In this document: positions 1 through 7,821 of the stretch, in pieces
Layout: each line of letters opens with the position of its first letter
Numbering within the stretch: the stretch's first letter is position 1
Origin: Planococcus ruber
GTDB taxonomy: Bacteria; Bacillota; Bacilli; Bacillales_A; Planococcaceae
Assembly: GCF_022819085.1 (NCBI RefSeq)
Contig: NZ_JALHAG010000001.1
Span: 207,395-271,394 of the forward strand
Direction of reading: 5' to 3'
Length of the DNA stretch: 64,000 nucleotides
Program-made: the position numbers and the translations under genes
Notes under the pieces: model-generated
What the model saw: only the letters and a program-made list of their open reading frames with translations
The model's database searches: none
Told to the model about the DNA's origin: nothing

Positions 1-1
1 A

Positions 2-1828
2 GTAGACCATAAGAAAATCGCACATCTATATCTTGCTTCCGGAGGGATTTTCTTCCTAATCGGCGGTATAGAAGCGATGTTAATCCGAATCCAGTTAATG
101 AAAGCCGGAAACGATTTCCTTAGTGCTGGAACGTATAACGAAGTATTGACAATGCACGGAACGACCATGATTTTCTTGGCTGCCATGCCAATATTGCTAG
201 CGTTTATGAACGCCATCATGCCTTTGCAGATCGGCGCACGCGACGTAGCATTTCCATTCCTGAACTCATTAGGATTTTGGCTGTTTTTCTTTGGTGGAGT
301 TTTCCTAAACCTTTCATGGTTTTTAGGCGGCGCACCGGATGCAGGGTGGACGAACTATGCATCGCTCGCCATCGCATCTGAAGGGCACGGAATTGATTTC
401 TATGCACTTGGGTTAACGATTTCCGGTTTCGGTACGTTGATCTCGGGGATCAACTTCTTAGTTACCATTATTAATATGAGAGCTCCAGGGATGACGTACA
501 TGAGAATGCCGTTGTTCACTTGGACGACTTTCGTAGCTTCTGCTTTAATTTTACTAGCGTTCCCTCCACTTACAGTTGGAGTATTCTTTATGGTATTTGA
601 CCGTATGTTCGGCGCTAATTTCTTCGACGTAACTATGGGAGGAAATACGATCATCTGGGAGCACTTGTTCTGGATCTTCGGCCACCCGGAAGTTTACATC
701 TTGATCTTGCCTGCATTCGGTATCTTCTCTGAAATCTTTGCGATTTTCTCTCGCAAGCGTTTATTCGGATACACAGCTTTAGTGTTCGCAACAATCTTGA
801 TCGGTTTCTACGGATTCATGGTTTGGGCTCACCACATGTTTACTGTAGGTTTAGGGCCAACTGCTAACGCGGTATTCGCATTAGCGACAATGATCATCGC
901 TGTTCCAACGGGTGTTAAAATCTTCAACTGGCTATTGACCATTTGGGGAGGAAGCATTTCGTTCACGACTCCTATGATGTATGCGATTGGATTTATTCCT
1001 TCATTCGTTGCAGGTGGGGTAACAGGCGTTATGCAAGCCATCGCACCACTCGATTACCAGCTTCACGATTCTTACTTTATCGTTGCCCATTTCCACTATG
1101 TTATCGTTGGTGGGGTAGTGTTAGCGATTTTAGCGGCTACTCATTTATACTGGCCGAAAATGTTCGGTACTATGCTTAGCGAAAAATTAGGTAAAGTGAC
1201 TTTCTGGTTATTCTTTATCGGTTTCCATTTAACATTCTTCATCCAGCATTTCCTTGGCCTTATGGGAATGCCGCGCCGCGTTTATACGTTTGGCGCAGAC
1301 CAAGGCTGGGATTTGTTTAACGCGATCAGTTCTGTAGGTGCTTTGTTCATGGCGCTTGGAGTCATCATTCTATTGGTGAACATCGTAATGACAAGCATCA
1401 AAAACGAACGTGTCAGCAATGACCCATGGGGCGACGGCCGTACACTTGAGTGGGCAATTGCTTCACCGCCGCCATTCTATAACTTTGCTCAAACTCCATT
1501 AGTTCGTGGTCTAGATACGTTCTGGATTGAAAAAATGGAAGGCAACAAAGAAGGAATGGTTTACGCTGAACCATTAGAAGAAATTCACATGCCTAACGGT
1601 TCATTTGTTCCTGTCGTAATGTCATTTGGTTTATTTGTCGCTTCATTTGGTGCTCTTTACAATATGGACGGAGACAAAGGATGGACGATCCCAGTCATCA
1701 TTATCGGACTCGTGATCACATTCGGTTCAATGTTATTCCGTTCATTAAAAGACGACCTAGGATTCCATATCTCAAAAGAAGAATTGTTGAGAGATGTTAA
1801 AGGGGGTAAATCAGATGGACTTAAATAA
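2..1828 (+). CDS. ctaD: Cytochrome c oxidase subunit I (C-terminal part, 5' end outside window)
   Basis: This is the catalytic heme-copper subunit of the caa3-type terminal oxidase, a multi-pass membrane protein that reduces O2 and pumps protons. The frame is open from base 2, so the N-terminus lies upstream. The HPEVY motif, which carries a CuB histidine and the cross-linked tyrosine, is encoded from base 683. The His-His pair of CuB follows at 830-835, and the heme a3/heme a ligands sit in an H-F-H at 1088-1096. The hydrophilic C-terminal domain is complete. ctaE overlaps its last 14 bases, so the two are translationally coupled. Identification is firm; the type (caa3 rather than quinol aa3) rests on the cta gene order. 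Confidence 0.96.
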   Translation, partial: VDHKKIAHLYLASGGIFFLIGGIEAMLIRIQLMKAGNDFLSAGTYNEVLTMHGTTMIFLAAMPILLAFMNAIMPLQIGARDVAFPFLNSLGFWLFFFGGVFLNLSWFLGGAPDAGWTNYASLAIASEGHGIDFYALGLTISGFGTLISGINFLVTIINMRAPGMTYMRMPLFTWTTFVASALILLAFPPLTVGVFFMVFDRMFGANFFDVTMGGNTIIWEHLFWIFGHPEVYILILPAFGIFSEIFAIFSRKRLFGYTALVFATILIGFYGFMVWAHHMFTVGLGPTANAVFALATMIIAVPTGVKIFNWLLTIWGGSISFTTPMMYAIGFIPSFVAGGVTGVMQAIAPLDYQLHDSYFIVAHFHYVIVGGVVLAILAATHLYWPKMFGTMLSEKLGKVTFWLFFIGFHLTFFIQHFLGLMGMPRRVYTFGADQGWDLFNAISSVGALFMALGVIILLVNIVMTSIKNERVSNDPWGDGRTLEWAIASPPPFYNFAQTPLVRGLDTFWIEKMEGNKEGMVYAEPLEEIHMPNGSFVPVVMSFGLFVASFGALYNMDGDKGWTIPVIIIGLVITFGSMLFRSLKDDLGFHISKEELLRDVKGGKSDGLK

Positions 1829-2441
1829 AAAATATACCCCTCAATCGTGGCCGGATCATCCTGAAACGGCGACTATGGAAGGTAAAAATAAATTCGTCGG
1901 TTTCTGGCTGCTTCTAGCAGCAGAAACGGTGACATTTGCTTCTTTGTTTGCAACTTATCTTGCATTGAAAGACAAAGGTCCAAGCGGCATGGAATTTGCT
2001 GCTTCTAATTTATTTGAACTTCCACTTGTATTTGCAATGACAATGATTCTTTTAACTTCATCGCTGACAAGTGTTTACGCGATGTATCACATGAAGAACC
2101 ATAATTTCAAAGCAATGCAGGCATGGCTTGGAATTACCGTATTGCTTGGTGCAGCTTTCCTTGGATTGGAAATCTATGAGTTCAACCACTACGTCCATTT
2201 AGGATTCGGTTATACGCATAGTGCGTTCAGTGCCGCTTTCTATACACTAGTCGGTACTCACGGAGCCCACGTATTATTCGGTTTAAGCTGGTTTATCGCT
2301 TTGATGGTCCGCAACTCAAAACGTGGATTGAATATGTATAATGCGCCGAAGTTCTATTTGGTTTCACTATACTGGCATTTTATCGACGTAGTTTGGGTAT
2401 TTATCTTCACAGTAGTATATTTGATGGGAGTGATCGGTTAA
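1815..2441 (+). CDS. ctaE: Cytochrome c oxidase subunit III
   Basis: A 208-residue integral membrane subunit of the caa3 oxidase that stabilises subunit I and proton uptake. It has about five hydrophobic segments, fitting the short bacterial form of COX3. The start at 1815 is chosen because it opens a typical hydrophilic N-terminus (MDLNKKY) and has a GGGGG ribosome site at about 1801-1805. An in-frame upstream codon at 1794 lacks such a site. The gene overlaps the 3' end of ctaD and is followed one base later by ctaF, so all are one operon. Confidence 0.95.
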   Translation: MDLNKKYTPQSWPDHPETATMEGKNKFVGFWLLLAAETVTFASLFATYLALKDKGPSGMEFAASNLFELPLVFAMTMILLTSSLTSVYAMYHMKNHNFKAMQAWLGITVLLGAAFLGLEIYEFNHYVHLGFGYTHSAFSAAFYTLVGTHGAHVLFGLSWFIALMVRNSKRGLNMYNAPKFYLVSLYWHFIDVVWVFIFTVVYLMGVIG

Positions 2442-2442
2442 T

Positions 2443-2775
2443 ATGGCACATGAAACCCATACTCACGTAAGATCACAAACTGAATATGAATATATCCGCC
2501 GTCAAAGATCAAAAGAAATGCGCGGTCAGCTAACGTCTTTTGCAATCATGATCTTCTTGACATTGATTGCTTTTACAGCAGTAGCTGCTGACTTTTCTCC
2601 ATACTTGATTACGCCAATCATTCTGTTATTGGCTGCAGTTCAAGTCGTGCTTCAACTTTATGGTTTCATGCATATGAGCAATAAAGGGCATGGCATGGTT
2701 GCATTCTTTATGTTCAGCGGAATGTTCGTAGCATTCATCACGATTCTTGCGCTAGTTACAATTGTTTGGTGGTAA
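2443..2775 (+). CDS. ctaF: Cytochrome c oxidase subunit IV (CtaF)
   Basis: A 110-residue small subunit of the bacterial caa3 oxidase (COX4_pro family). It has a charged N-terminus rich in His and Arg (about residues 1-28), followed by three predicted transmembrane helices. A Met/His-rich loop, FMHMSNKGHG, precedes the last helix. It follows ctaE with a one-base gap and is closed by a strong terminator, so it is the last oxidase structural gene. The family helps assembly of the CuB site; that role is known from relatives and is not visible here. Confidence 0.93.
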   Translation: MAHETHTHVRSQTEYEYIRRQRSKEMRGQLTSFAIMIFLTLIAFTAVAADFSPYLITPIILLLAAVQVVLQLYGFMHMSNKGHGMVAFFMFSGMFVAFITILALVTIVWW

Positions 2776-2782
2776 GAATGAG

Positions 2783-2817
2783 AAAGCCCTCTGTCGACTG
2801 ACAGGGGGCTTTTTTTT
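2783..2817 (+). terminator. Intrinsic terminator of the cta structural operon
   Basis: The inverted repeat AGCCCTCTGTC / GACAGGGGGCT is followed by a run of eight T. It lies directly after ctaF and separates the oxidase operon from ctaG. Confidence 0.93.
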
Positions 2818-2966
2818 AGCTTTGTTTAATAGGATAGAGTTTAAGTATCTTCTAAAAGAGCGGCACACGTGACAGGTGTCTTAAAAGCATGAATAGCACA
2901 TGAACCCTTAAATGAGGAAAAGAATTTCTAGCAGGTTTCCTTAAATGAATTGTCATAGTTCGTTCA

Positions 2967-2995
2967 TTGATATAGTTCACACCACACTATATAAT
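2967..2995 (+). promoter_or_regulatory. Sigma-A type promoter for ctaG
   Basis: A -35 box TTGATA (2967-2972) and a -10 box TATAAT (2990-2995) are separated by exactly 17 bases, 32 bases before the ctaG start. The rest of the 252-base gap after ctaF (2818-2966) shows no gene or repeat that I can support. The promoter implies that ctaG can be expressed separately from ctaCDEF. Confidence 0.8.
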
Positions 2996-3027
2996 GAGGG
3001 TACTTATGATAAAGGAGGTATGCAAGC

Positions 3028-3951
3028 ATGCCGATCAGTATTTTCGGATTTCAGGCACTATGGAGTCCGTACTACTTAGCAGTTCTCGTTCTTATTACAA
3101 TTTTGTATTTTATGCTTACGATAAAATGGAAAGACAAATTTAAAGACAGCGAGCCTCTAAAAACGAAAGAAGCGATTCTTTTTGTTTCAGGTATGGTGTT
3201 GCTTTATATCATTAAAGGTTCTCCAACCGATCTTCTCGGCCATATCATCTTCTCGATGCATATGGTGCAGATGGCATTTCTATTGCTTCTGGTTCCGCCG
3301 CTCCTTATTATGGGGGTTCCTTCGTGGATATGGAGAAAGTTTATCAACTTACCGATAGTTAAACCGCTCTTCCATTTCTTCACAAAACCGATGTTGGCCC
3401 TGATTTTGTTTGGTCTGGTATTTTCTTTTTACCATATTCCACTTGTTTTTGATTTTGTTAAAACGAGTACCTCCCTCCATGCAGTAGTAAACGGCATCTT
3501 GTTTATCTCAGCAATCTTCTATTGGTGGCCGGTTGTGAATAATTTGGAAGGCTCTTATAAATTCCATGGTTTGAAAAAGCTTGGTTATTTGTTTGGCTTA
3601 AGCGTCTTGATGACGCCTGCTTGTGCGCTGATCATTTTCAGCAGCAGCCCGTTTTACGCTACGTATTCAGATGCAGAAGCGTGGCTTCAGGCAATGGCAT
3701 TATGTGTACCTACTGGAACGTTGTCACAGCTAAACCTATCCGGTCCGGAATTATTTACCAATATGTCAACTGTGGAAGACCAGCGAACTGGCGGCATTGT
3801 CATGAAGGTCTTGCAGGAGCTGGTGTTCACCGTTTTCCTATGGCTGGTATTCTATGAATGGCTAAGAAATGAGAATGATAATGCTGATGAAATTACAGCG
3901 AAATCTATTCAAGACAGAAAAAAAATGGCTTATCACAGGCATAATGCTTAA
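3028..3951 (+). CDS. ctaG: Cytochrome c oxidase assembly factor CtaG
   Basis: A 307-residue polytopic membrane protein of the Caa3_CtaG family, needed in B. subtilis for an active caa3 oxidase, probably in copper delivery. Seven or so hydrophobic segments are visible, with His/Met-rich stretches such as HIIFSMHMVQM near residue 75 that could bind copper. An AAAGGAGG ribosome site lies about 9 bases before the ATG. It sits immediately downstream of the oxidase genes under its own promoter and is followed 25 bases later by the DUF420 gene, forming an assembly module. Confidence 0.93.
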   Translation: MPISIFGFQALWSPYYLAVLVLITILYFMLTIKWKDKFKDSEPLKTKEAILFVSGMVLLYIIKGSPTDLLGHIIFSMHMVQMAFLLLLVPPLLIMGVPSWIWRKFINLPIVKPLFHFFTKPMLALILFGLVFSFYHIPLVFDFVKTSTSLHAVVNGILFISAIFYWWPVVNNLEGSYKFHGLKKLGYLFGLSVLMTPACALIIFSSSPFYATYSDAEAWLQAMALCVPTGTLSQLNLSGPELFTNMSTVEDQRTGGIVMKVLQELVFTVFLWLVFYEWLRNENDNADEITAKSIQDRKKMAYHRHNA

Positions 3952-3976
3952 TGAGTTCAAAAGGGGATAAATCTAG

Positions 3977-4438
3977 ATGAATTTGCCGGTATTACCGACC
4001 ATCAGTACATTTTTTATCGTATTAAGCGCAATTTTGGTAGCGATTGGCTGGTACCTAGTGATCAACCGCAAAATTGAAGCGCATAAAAAAGTCATGTGGG
4101 CAGCAGGAGTATCCGCATTGACATTCTTTATTATTTATATGTCCCGCACGATTTTCATCGGCAATACTGCCTTTGGCGGACCGGACGAATACAAACTGAT
4201 CTATACGATCTTTTTGATTTTCCACATCACCTTAGCCACAACCGGTGGAATTATGGGGCTCATCACTATTTGGCTGGGCTGGAAAAACCGTTTGGATAAG
4301 CACCGGAAATTGGGGCCAATCACAAGCGTTATCTGGTTCGCTACAGCCATCACAGGGGTAGTCGTTTACTTGTTGTTATACGTCATCTACGAAGGCGGCC
4401 ATACAACTTCCGTCTTTAAAGCGATACTCGGTGGATAA
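3977..4438 (+). CDS. yozB: DUF420 membrane protein, YozB/CtaM family oxidase assembly factor
   Basis: A 153-residue protein with four to five transmembrane helices. Conserved histidines occur in helices or loops (EAHKKVMW near residue 35, FHITLATTGG near 80, KHRKLG near 110). The pattern matches DUF420, which includes B. subtilis YozB and staphylococcal CtaM. CtaM is reported as required for aa3 oxidase activity. Here the gene follows ctaG directly with an AAAAGGGGA ribosome site, which supports a role in oxidase maturation, probably at the heme or copper step. The exact function is inferred from family and context. Confidence 0.85.
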   Translation: MNLPVLPTISTFFIVLSAILVAIGWYLVINRKIEAHKKVMWAAGVSALTFFIIYMSRTIFIGNTAFGGPDEYKLIYTIFLIFHITLATTGGIMGLITIWLGWKNRLDKHRKLGPITSVIWFATAITGVVVYLLLYVIYEGGHTTSVFKAILGG

Positions 4439-4442
4439 AAAA

Positions 4443-4475
4443 ATGCCGTCCCAAGAATTTGGGACGGCATTTTTA
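4443..4475. terminator. Bidirectional terminator between yozB and the YtvI-like gene
   Basis: A perfect stem ATGCCGTCCCA / TGGGACGGCAT (4443-4453 and 4460-4470) is flanked by A-rich sequence on the left and T-rich on the right, so it can stop transcription from both sides. It overlaps the stop region of the convergent downstream gene. Confidence 0.93.
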
Positions 4476-5531
4476 TATTTTAAAATCAATTTTAATCATT
4501 CCGGCTTCTCGTGCTGAAGTGAAGAGAATGACGATAAGCGGCCCGATGAAGAAGCCGAGCACCCCGAAAAGCTGGAGGCCGATATACATGGCGATCAGCG
4601 TTGCAAGAGGGGACAGGCCGATATGGGTCCCCATCACTTTCGGTTCAACCGTTCTGCGAATGATCAGGAGAACCAATGCCAATATTGCAAGCTGCGTACC
4701 TTGGTAAACATCCCCGATGATGAATTGGTAGACAAACCAAGGCGTCAGCACAATGATGGATCCAAGAATCGGAATAAAATCGATGAGCCAGATGACCAAG
4801 GACATAATGATTGCATACTCTGGCGCTATAAATAGTAGAGCGATCAATGAGACGATGAAAATAATGACCGACACTAAAAACTGCGCTTTGAGAAAGCCGA
4901 AGATGACATTGTTTAAGCGGGAAGCCATAAACCGAACTTTTTCCGCGGTGGAATCCTTCAAGCGTTTGAAAAGCATTTCTCTTAAATTCAGCAATTCAAG
5001 CATAAATAAAAATAATGCAATTAAAAAGACGATGAAGCTGACCAAAAACGAAGGGATGCCTGTCAGCAAGTTGGTAACCGTATCATAATTGACAATGGTG
5101 AGCACCCATTCCCGAATGCCTTCAAGAAATTGGGCAAGTTCGGTTTCAAAAGAGGAAATCACTTCTACAGGCAATTCTTCTGTGGAATGGAAAAAGAACG
5201 ATTGGACTTCATTCCACATATCTGAGATGGAATTGATGTAGTCTGGGACCATTTTTGAAAATTGGATGATCCGGCCAATCAACTGGGTCACGGTCCAGTA
5301 AAGAATGGCGGAGACGATGAGAAGGAATAAGATGAACACCGTCAACACTGCATTTTTTCTTCGCCATTTCAACCGTTTTTGGACAAATCCGACAAACGGT
5401 TCCAAAAAAATAGCAGTCAATAGGCCGATGATCAAAGGGATTGAAATCGGCAATATGTATATGGACACCAAAATTAACGCTAAGAGTACAAGCGCTGTGG
5501 TCAGCACTTTTTTATTTAGCCATTTCCGCAC
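4473..5531 (-). CDS. ytvI: AI-2E family transporter, YtvI-like integral membrane protein
   Basis: A 352-residue protein of the AI-2E transporter (UPF0118) superfamily. There are paired hydrophobic helices at residues 10-45 and 60-90, a long amphipathic middle region (about 95-150), and five or so C-terminal helices. The family signature is visible near the C-terminus (DFIPILGS around 247, VEPKVMG around 295). It most resembles the YtvI group, named for sporulation in B. subtilis, but a transport substrate cannot be read from the sequence. The start is GTG at 5531 behind an AGGAGGTT site. It is transcribed alone, convergent to yozB. Confidence 0.7.
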   Translation of the reverse strand: MRKWLNKKVLTTALVLLALILVSIYILPISIPLIIGLLTAIFLEPFVGFVQKRLKWRRKNAVLTVFILFLLIVSAILYWTVTQLIGRIIQFSKMVPDYINSISDMWNEVQSFFFHSTEELPVEVISSFETELAQFLEGIREWVLTIVNYDTVTNLLTGIPSFLVSFIVFLIALFLFMLELLNLREMLFKRLKDSTAEKVRFMASRLNNVIFGFLKAQFLVSVIIFIVSLIALLFIAPEYAIIMSLVIWLIDFIPILGSIIVLTPWFVYQFIIGDVYQGTQLAILALVLLIIRRTVEPKVMGTHIGLSPLATLIAMYIGLQLFGVLGFFIGPLIVILFTSAREAGMIKIDFKI

Positions 5532-5560
5532 AATGAACCTCCTAATAATTGATTAATATT

Positions 5561-5569
5561 AGTATACCA
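5561..5569 (-). promoter_or_regulatory. Extended -10 promoter for the YtvI-like gene
   Basis: On the minus strand the sequence reads TGGTATACT, an extended -10 element, 30 bases before the GTG start. No convincing -35 box is present, which is tolerated with an extended -10. Confidence 0.5.
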
Positions 5570-5600
5570 ATAACCACGTAAAACGAACGAAGAAAAATAA

Positions 5601-5626
5601 AAAAACCGCAGTTCAATGAACTGCGG
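5601..5626 (-). terminator. Intrinsic terminator of yugN
   Basis: The stem CCGCAGTTC / GAACTGCGG (5606-5626) is followed on the minus strand by a run of T (5605 downward). It lies just past the yugN stop codon. Confidence 0.9.
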
Positions 5627-5633
5627 CCATTTA

Positions 5634-5999
5634 TTACGCTTTGATTTTGAATGATTCAATATCCGTTTGAATCGATTTCAACACTTCTGTGCATGATTTG
5701 ATCAAGTGTTCCGGGAAGTGTTCATCTTCACCGTATTCAACGCCGTGCGGGTAGTAGTGTTTGCCTAGAACGGGCTTTAACACGTGTACTACTGCGTCTC
5801 CAGCATCAATATCACCATCAATGGCGTATGCGAATACGCGCAGGTAGAATGTGCCTTCATGAACTTTGAATTTCCGGTCAAAAGTTACGCGTTCATAATC
5901 CCATTGACCTTCTTTAGTTAAACCATGTTTTCTCATAATGTCATCAAGCAATGTGAAATCTACTCGAATGCCTTCAAGTCCTGTATTCTCAAAATACAT
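5634..5999 (-). CDS. yugN: YugN-like family protein
   Basis: A 121-residue soluble protein resembling the YugN-like family of Bacillales, whose function is unknown. Visible features are an N-terminal region with Gly-Leu-Glu-Gly, a central beta-rich stretch, a Gly/His/Tyr segment (GKHYYPHGVEYG around residue 79) and a helical end. An AGGAGGAGA site sits before the ATG at 5999. It is a single-gene unit with its own promoter and terminator. In B. subtilis yugN lies elsewhere, so the location gives no functional hint. Confidence 0.8.
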   Translation of the reverse strand: MYFENTGLEGIRVDFTLLDDIMRKHGLTKEGQWDYERVTFDRKFKVHEGTFYLRVFAYAIDGDIDAGDAVVHVLKPVLGKHYYPHGVEYGEDEHFPEHLIKSCTEVLKSIQTDIESFKIKA

Positions 6000-6042
6000 A
6001 GGATCTCCTCCTCTAAATCAAAACTGACTCAATGCTTCTTTA

Positions 6043-6071
6043 ATAATAGATCATATTCGAACTTGTTGCAA
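6043..6071 (-). promoter_or_regulatory. Promoter for yugN
   Basis: On the minus strand TTGCAA (6071-6066) and TATTAT (6048-6043) are 17 bases apart. This promoter is back to back with the one for the CAP-domain gene. Confidence 0.7.
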
Positions 6072-6079
6072 TGGCTAGA

Positions 6080-6109
6080 TTGTGTCAGAATACAGACGAC
6101 TGTTATAAT
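6080..6109 (+). promoter_or_regulatory. Promoter for the CAP-domain gene
   Basis: TTGTGT (6080-6085), an 18-base spacer and TGTTATAAT (6101-6109) form a promoter with an extended -10 motif. It lies 32 bases before the TTG start. Confidence 0.72.
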
Positions 6110-6141
6110 TATGAAACGAGTGGATTTAAGGAGCTGGTCGA

Positions 6142-7206
6142 TTGAAGGACTTATTGAAAATCATGATTTTTCTCTCGATTATTTTAATCGTGTTTTTTTA
6201 TTTTGATTCGCCGACAGAAGAAAACGAAGTGCTGGAAGCACCGCCGACAATGGACCCATTGCCAGCAAAAGATATTGTAGAAAAAGATTTGGATGTAGAG
6301 CGCCCTGCAGAAGGCATCTCCACTTACATCGGGCAGGATACAGATGAATGGCTGAATGACTACGGCATGCCTGACCGGATCGAGCCGTCCGCTTACGGCT
6401 ACGAATGGTGGATCTACAATAGCTCTTTTTCTAATTATATGATGGTTGGTGTAAAAGAAAGCAGAGTGGTCCAAGTATACACAGCCGGCACCGCTACGGA
6501 TACGGCCCCTTATAAAATTGGCCAAACGCTGGATGAGCTGTACCGCTTTACGATTGTTGAAAATGAAATAACCGTAAAATATGGAACGAATATCTACACC
6601 TTCAATTTAGGTGCAGAAGATATAAACAGGCGATTGTTAGTGAGTTTTGATGAAGTCTATGCACAGCTTTATATTGATGTGGAAGATGACAAGTTGGAAG
6701 CAGTGCGTTTTATGGATGCGGAAACGCTCATTAGGCATCAGCCATATGATATGATGTTTGTAGGAGATTTGCTGCCGTCGATTACGCCTTCCTCCAGCTT
6801 GCAGCAATCCATTGATGATGCGAACGCCAAACAAATCGTTGATTTGACGAATGTGTACCGGCTGCATCATCAGCGAAAACCGTTGTATGAAAATCCTTCC
6901 ATTAATTTATTGGCAAGAGCACATAGTGAGAATACCGCCAAAAAAGATTTTTCTTCCCAAGAAATCGAGCTGGAAAATTTAAATGACCGGTTAACTGCAG
7001 CGAATATTCTGTTTGATGAAGCAGGAGAGAACACGGCGACGCAATACTTTGATGCAGCTGAAGCTGTCCATGGCTGGATCAATTCATCTGACCACCGGGA
7101 AACTTTGCTTTCCGATAAATTCAATCAGATCGGCGTAGGGGTATTTGGGAAATACTATACCCAAAACTTTATTTACCAGGAACCGGCCAGTGCGGAAAAA
7201 CAATAA
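6142..7206 (+). CDS. ylbC: CAP-domain protein with CAP-associated N-terminal domain, YlbC-like
   Basis: A 354-residue protein. Residues 5-22 form an uncleaved signal anchor or signal peptide. A CAP-associated domain follows at about 50-195 (GYEWWIYN near 90), then a C-terminal CAP/SCP domain at about 230-345. The CAP domain carries the typical AR-x-HS motif (ARAHSEN around 255) and an ENTATQYFDA segment. The start is TTG at 6142 with AAGGAG eight bases upstream. Its place before ricF matches ylbC of B. subtilis, although ylbD and ylbE are missing here. The protein probably acts outside the membrane; its function is unknown. Confidence 0.82.
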   Translation: MKDLLKIMIFLSIILIVFFYFDSPTEENEVLEAPPTMDPLPAKDIVEKDLDVERPAEGISTYIGQDTDEWLNDYGMPDRIEPSAYGYEWWIYNSSFSNYMMVGVKESRVVQVYTAGTATDTAPYKIGQTLDELYRFTIVENEITVKYGTNIYTFNLGAEDINRRLLVSFDEVYAQLYIDVEDDKLEAVRFMDAETLIRHQPYDMMFVGDLLPSITPSSSLQQSIDDANAKQIVDLTNVYRLHHQRKPLYENPSINLLARAHSENTAKKDFSSQEIELENLNDRLTAANILFDEAGENTATQYFDAAEAVHGWINSSDHRETLLSDKFNQIGVGVFGKYYTQNFIYQEPASAEKQ

Positions 7207-7274
7207 AAATTGATGCAAAGAGATTGCTGCTTCCCTCCCAAGCGTTTCTGAATATAGGAAAATGCCAGGATTTC

Positions 7275-7283
7275 TGCTATGAT
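7275..7283 (+). promoter_or_regulatory. Possible extended -10 promoter for ricF
   Basis: TGCTATGAT matches an extended -10 element 24 bases before the ricF start; no good -35 box is seen. No terminator separates it from the CAP-domain gene, so readthrough is also possible. Confidence 0.4.
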
Positions 7284-7307
7284 GATAGCGTAGAGGAGGA
7301 AATCAAT

Positions 7308-7754
7308 ATGTTTATGACCTATGAATGGGTTGAAATAACTGACTCTGCCGAAGAGTTGAGTGAAATGATTTTGCAGTCGGAACAAGCAGAGATTTACCGA
7401 AATGCTTATAATTCCGTTTATAGCGATAAAGATCTTGCAGCGGAAATCCACGCGTTTGCAAGATTGAAAGAGCAGTATGAAGAAGTCCAGCGTTTTGGCA
7501 AATATCACCCTGATTATCAACGGGTGATGAAGCAGATCCGCGTAGATAAGCGGCGGCTTGATTTGAATGAACAGATAGCGGAATTGCGGCTTGCGGAAAA
7601 CGATCTTCAGGATTTGATGGATCAAGTGAGCTTCATCATTGGAAGATCGGTATCCGAAGCGGTTAAAATCCCTTCAAGCAATCCCTTTTTCTCATCCGGC
7701 TCTTCTTGTGGAGGAAGCTGCGGCACTGGCGGCGGCTGTTCTTGCTCCGCTTAA
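7308..7754 (+). CDS. ricF: RicF (YlbF), subunit of the RicAFT RNase Y-associated complex
   Basis: A 148-residue mostly helical protein of the YlbF/YmcA family. In B. subtilis RicF, with RicA and RicT, forms a complex holding [4Fe-4S] clusters that directs mRNA maturation by RNase Y. The C-terminus shows the expected cysteine-rich tail, SCGGSCGTGGGCSCS, with four cysteines suited to metal binding. The core KEQYEEVQRFGKYHPDY is strongly family-like. The start at 7308 is preferred because GAGGAGG lies 8 bases before it; an in-frame codon at 7224 has no ribosome site. RicA and RicT are not encoded in this window. Confidence 0.93.
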   Translation: MFMTYEWVEITDSAEELSEMILQSEQAEIYRNAYNSVYSDKDLAAEIHAFARLKEQYEEVQRFGKYHPDYQRVMKQIRVDKRRLDLNEQIAELRLAENDLQDLMDQVSFIIGRSVSEAVKIPSSNPFFSSGSSCGGSCGTGGGCSCSA

Positions 7755-7783
7755 TTTGCGGCAAAAGAGACGGTTAAGCCCTC

Positions 7784-7821
7784 AAAAAAACTGTGCAACG
7801 ATTTCGTTGCACAGTTTTTTT
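7784..7821. terminator. Bidirectional terminator between ricF and the GDPD gene
   Basis: A perfect stem ACTGTGCAACGA / CGTTGCACAGT (7790-7815) is flanked by seven A on the left and seven T on the right, so it serves both convergent genes. Confidence 0.95.

Noticed and set aside
2818-2966. Possible regulatory palindrome around ACACGTGACAGGTGT upstream of ctaG
   Set aside because: The symmetry is weak and short, and it matches no operator I can name.
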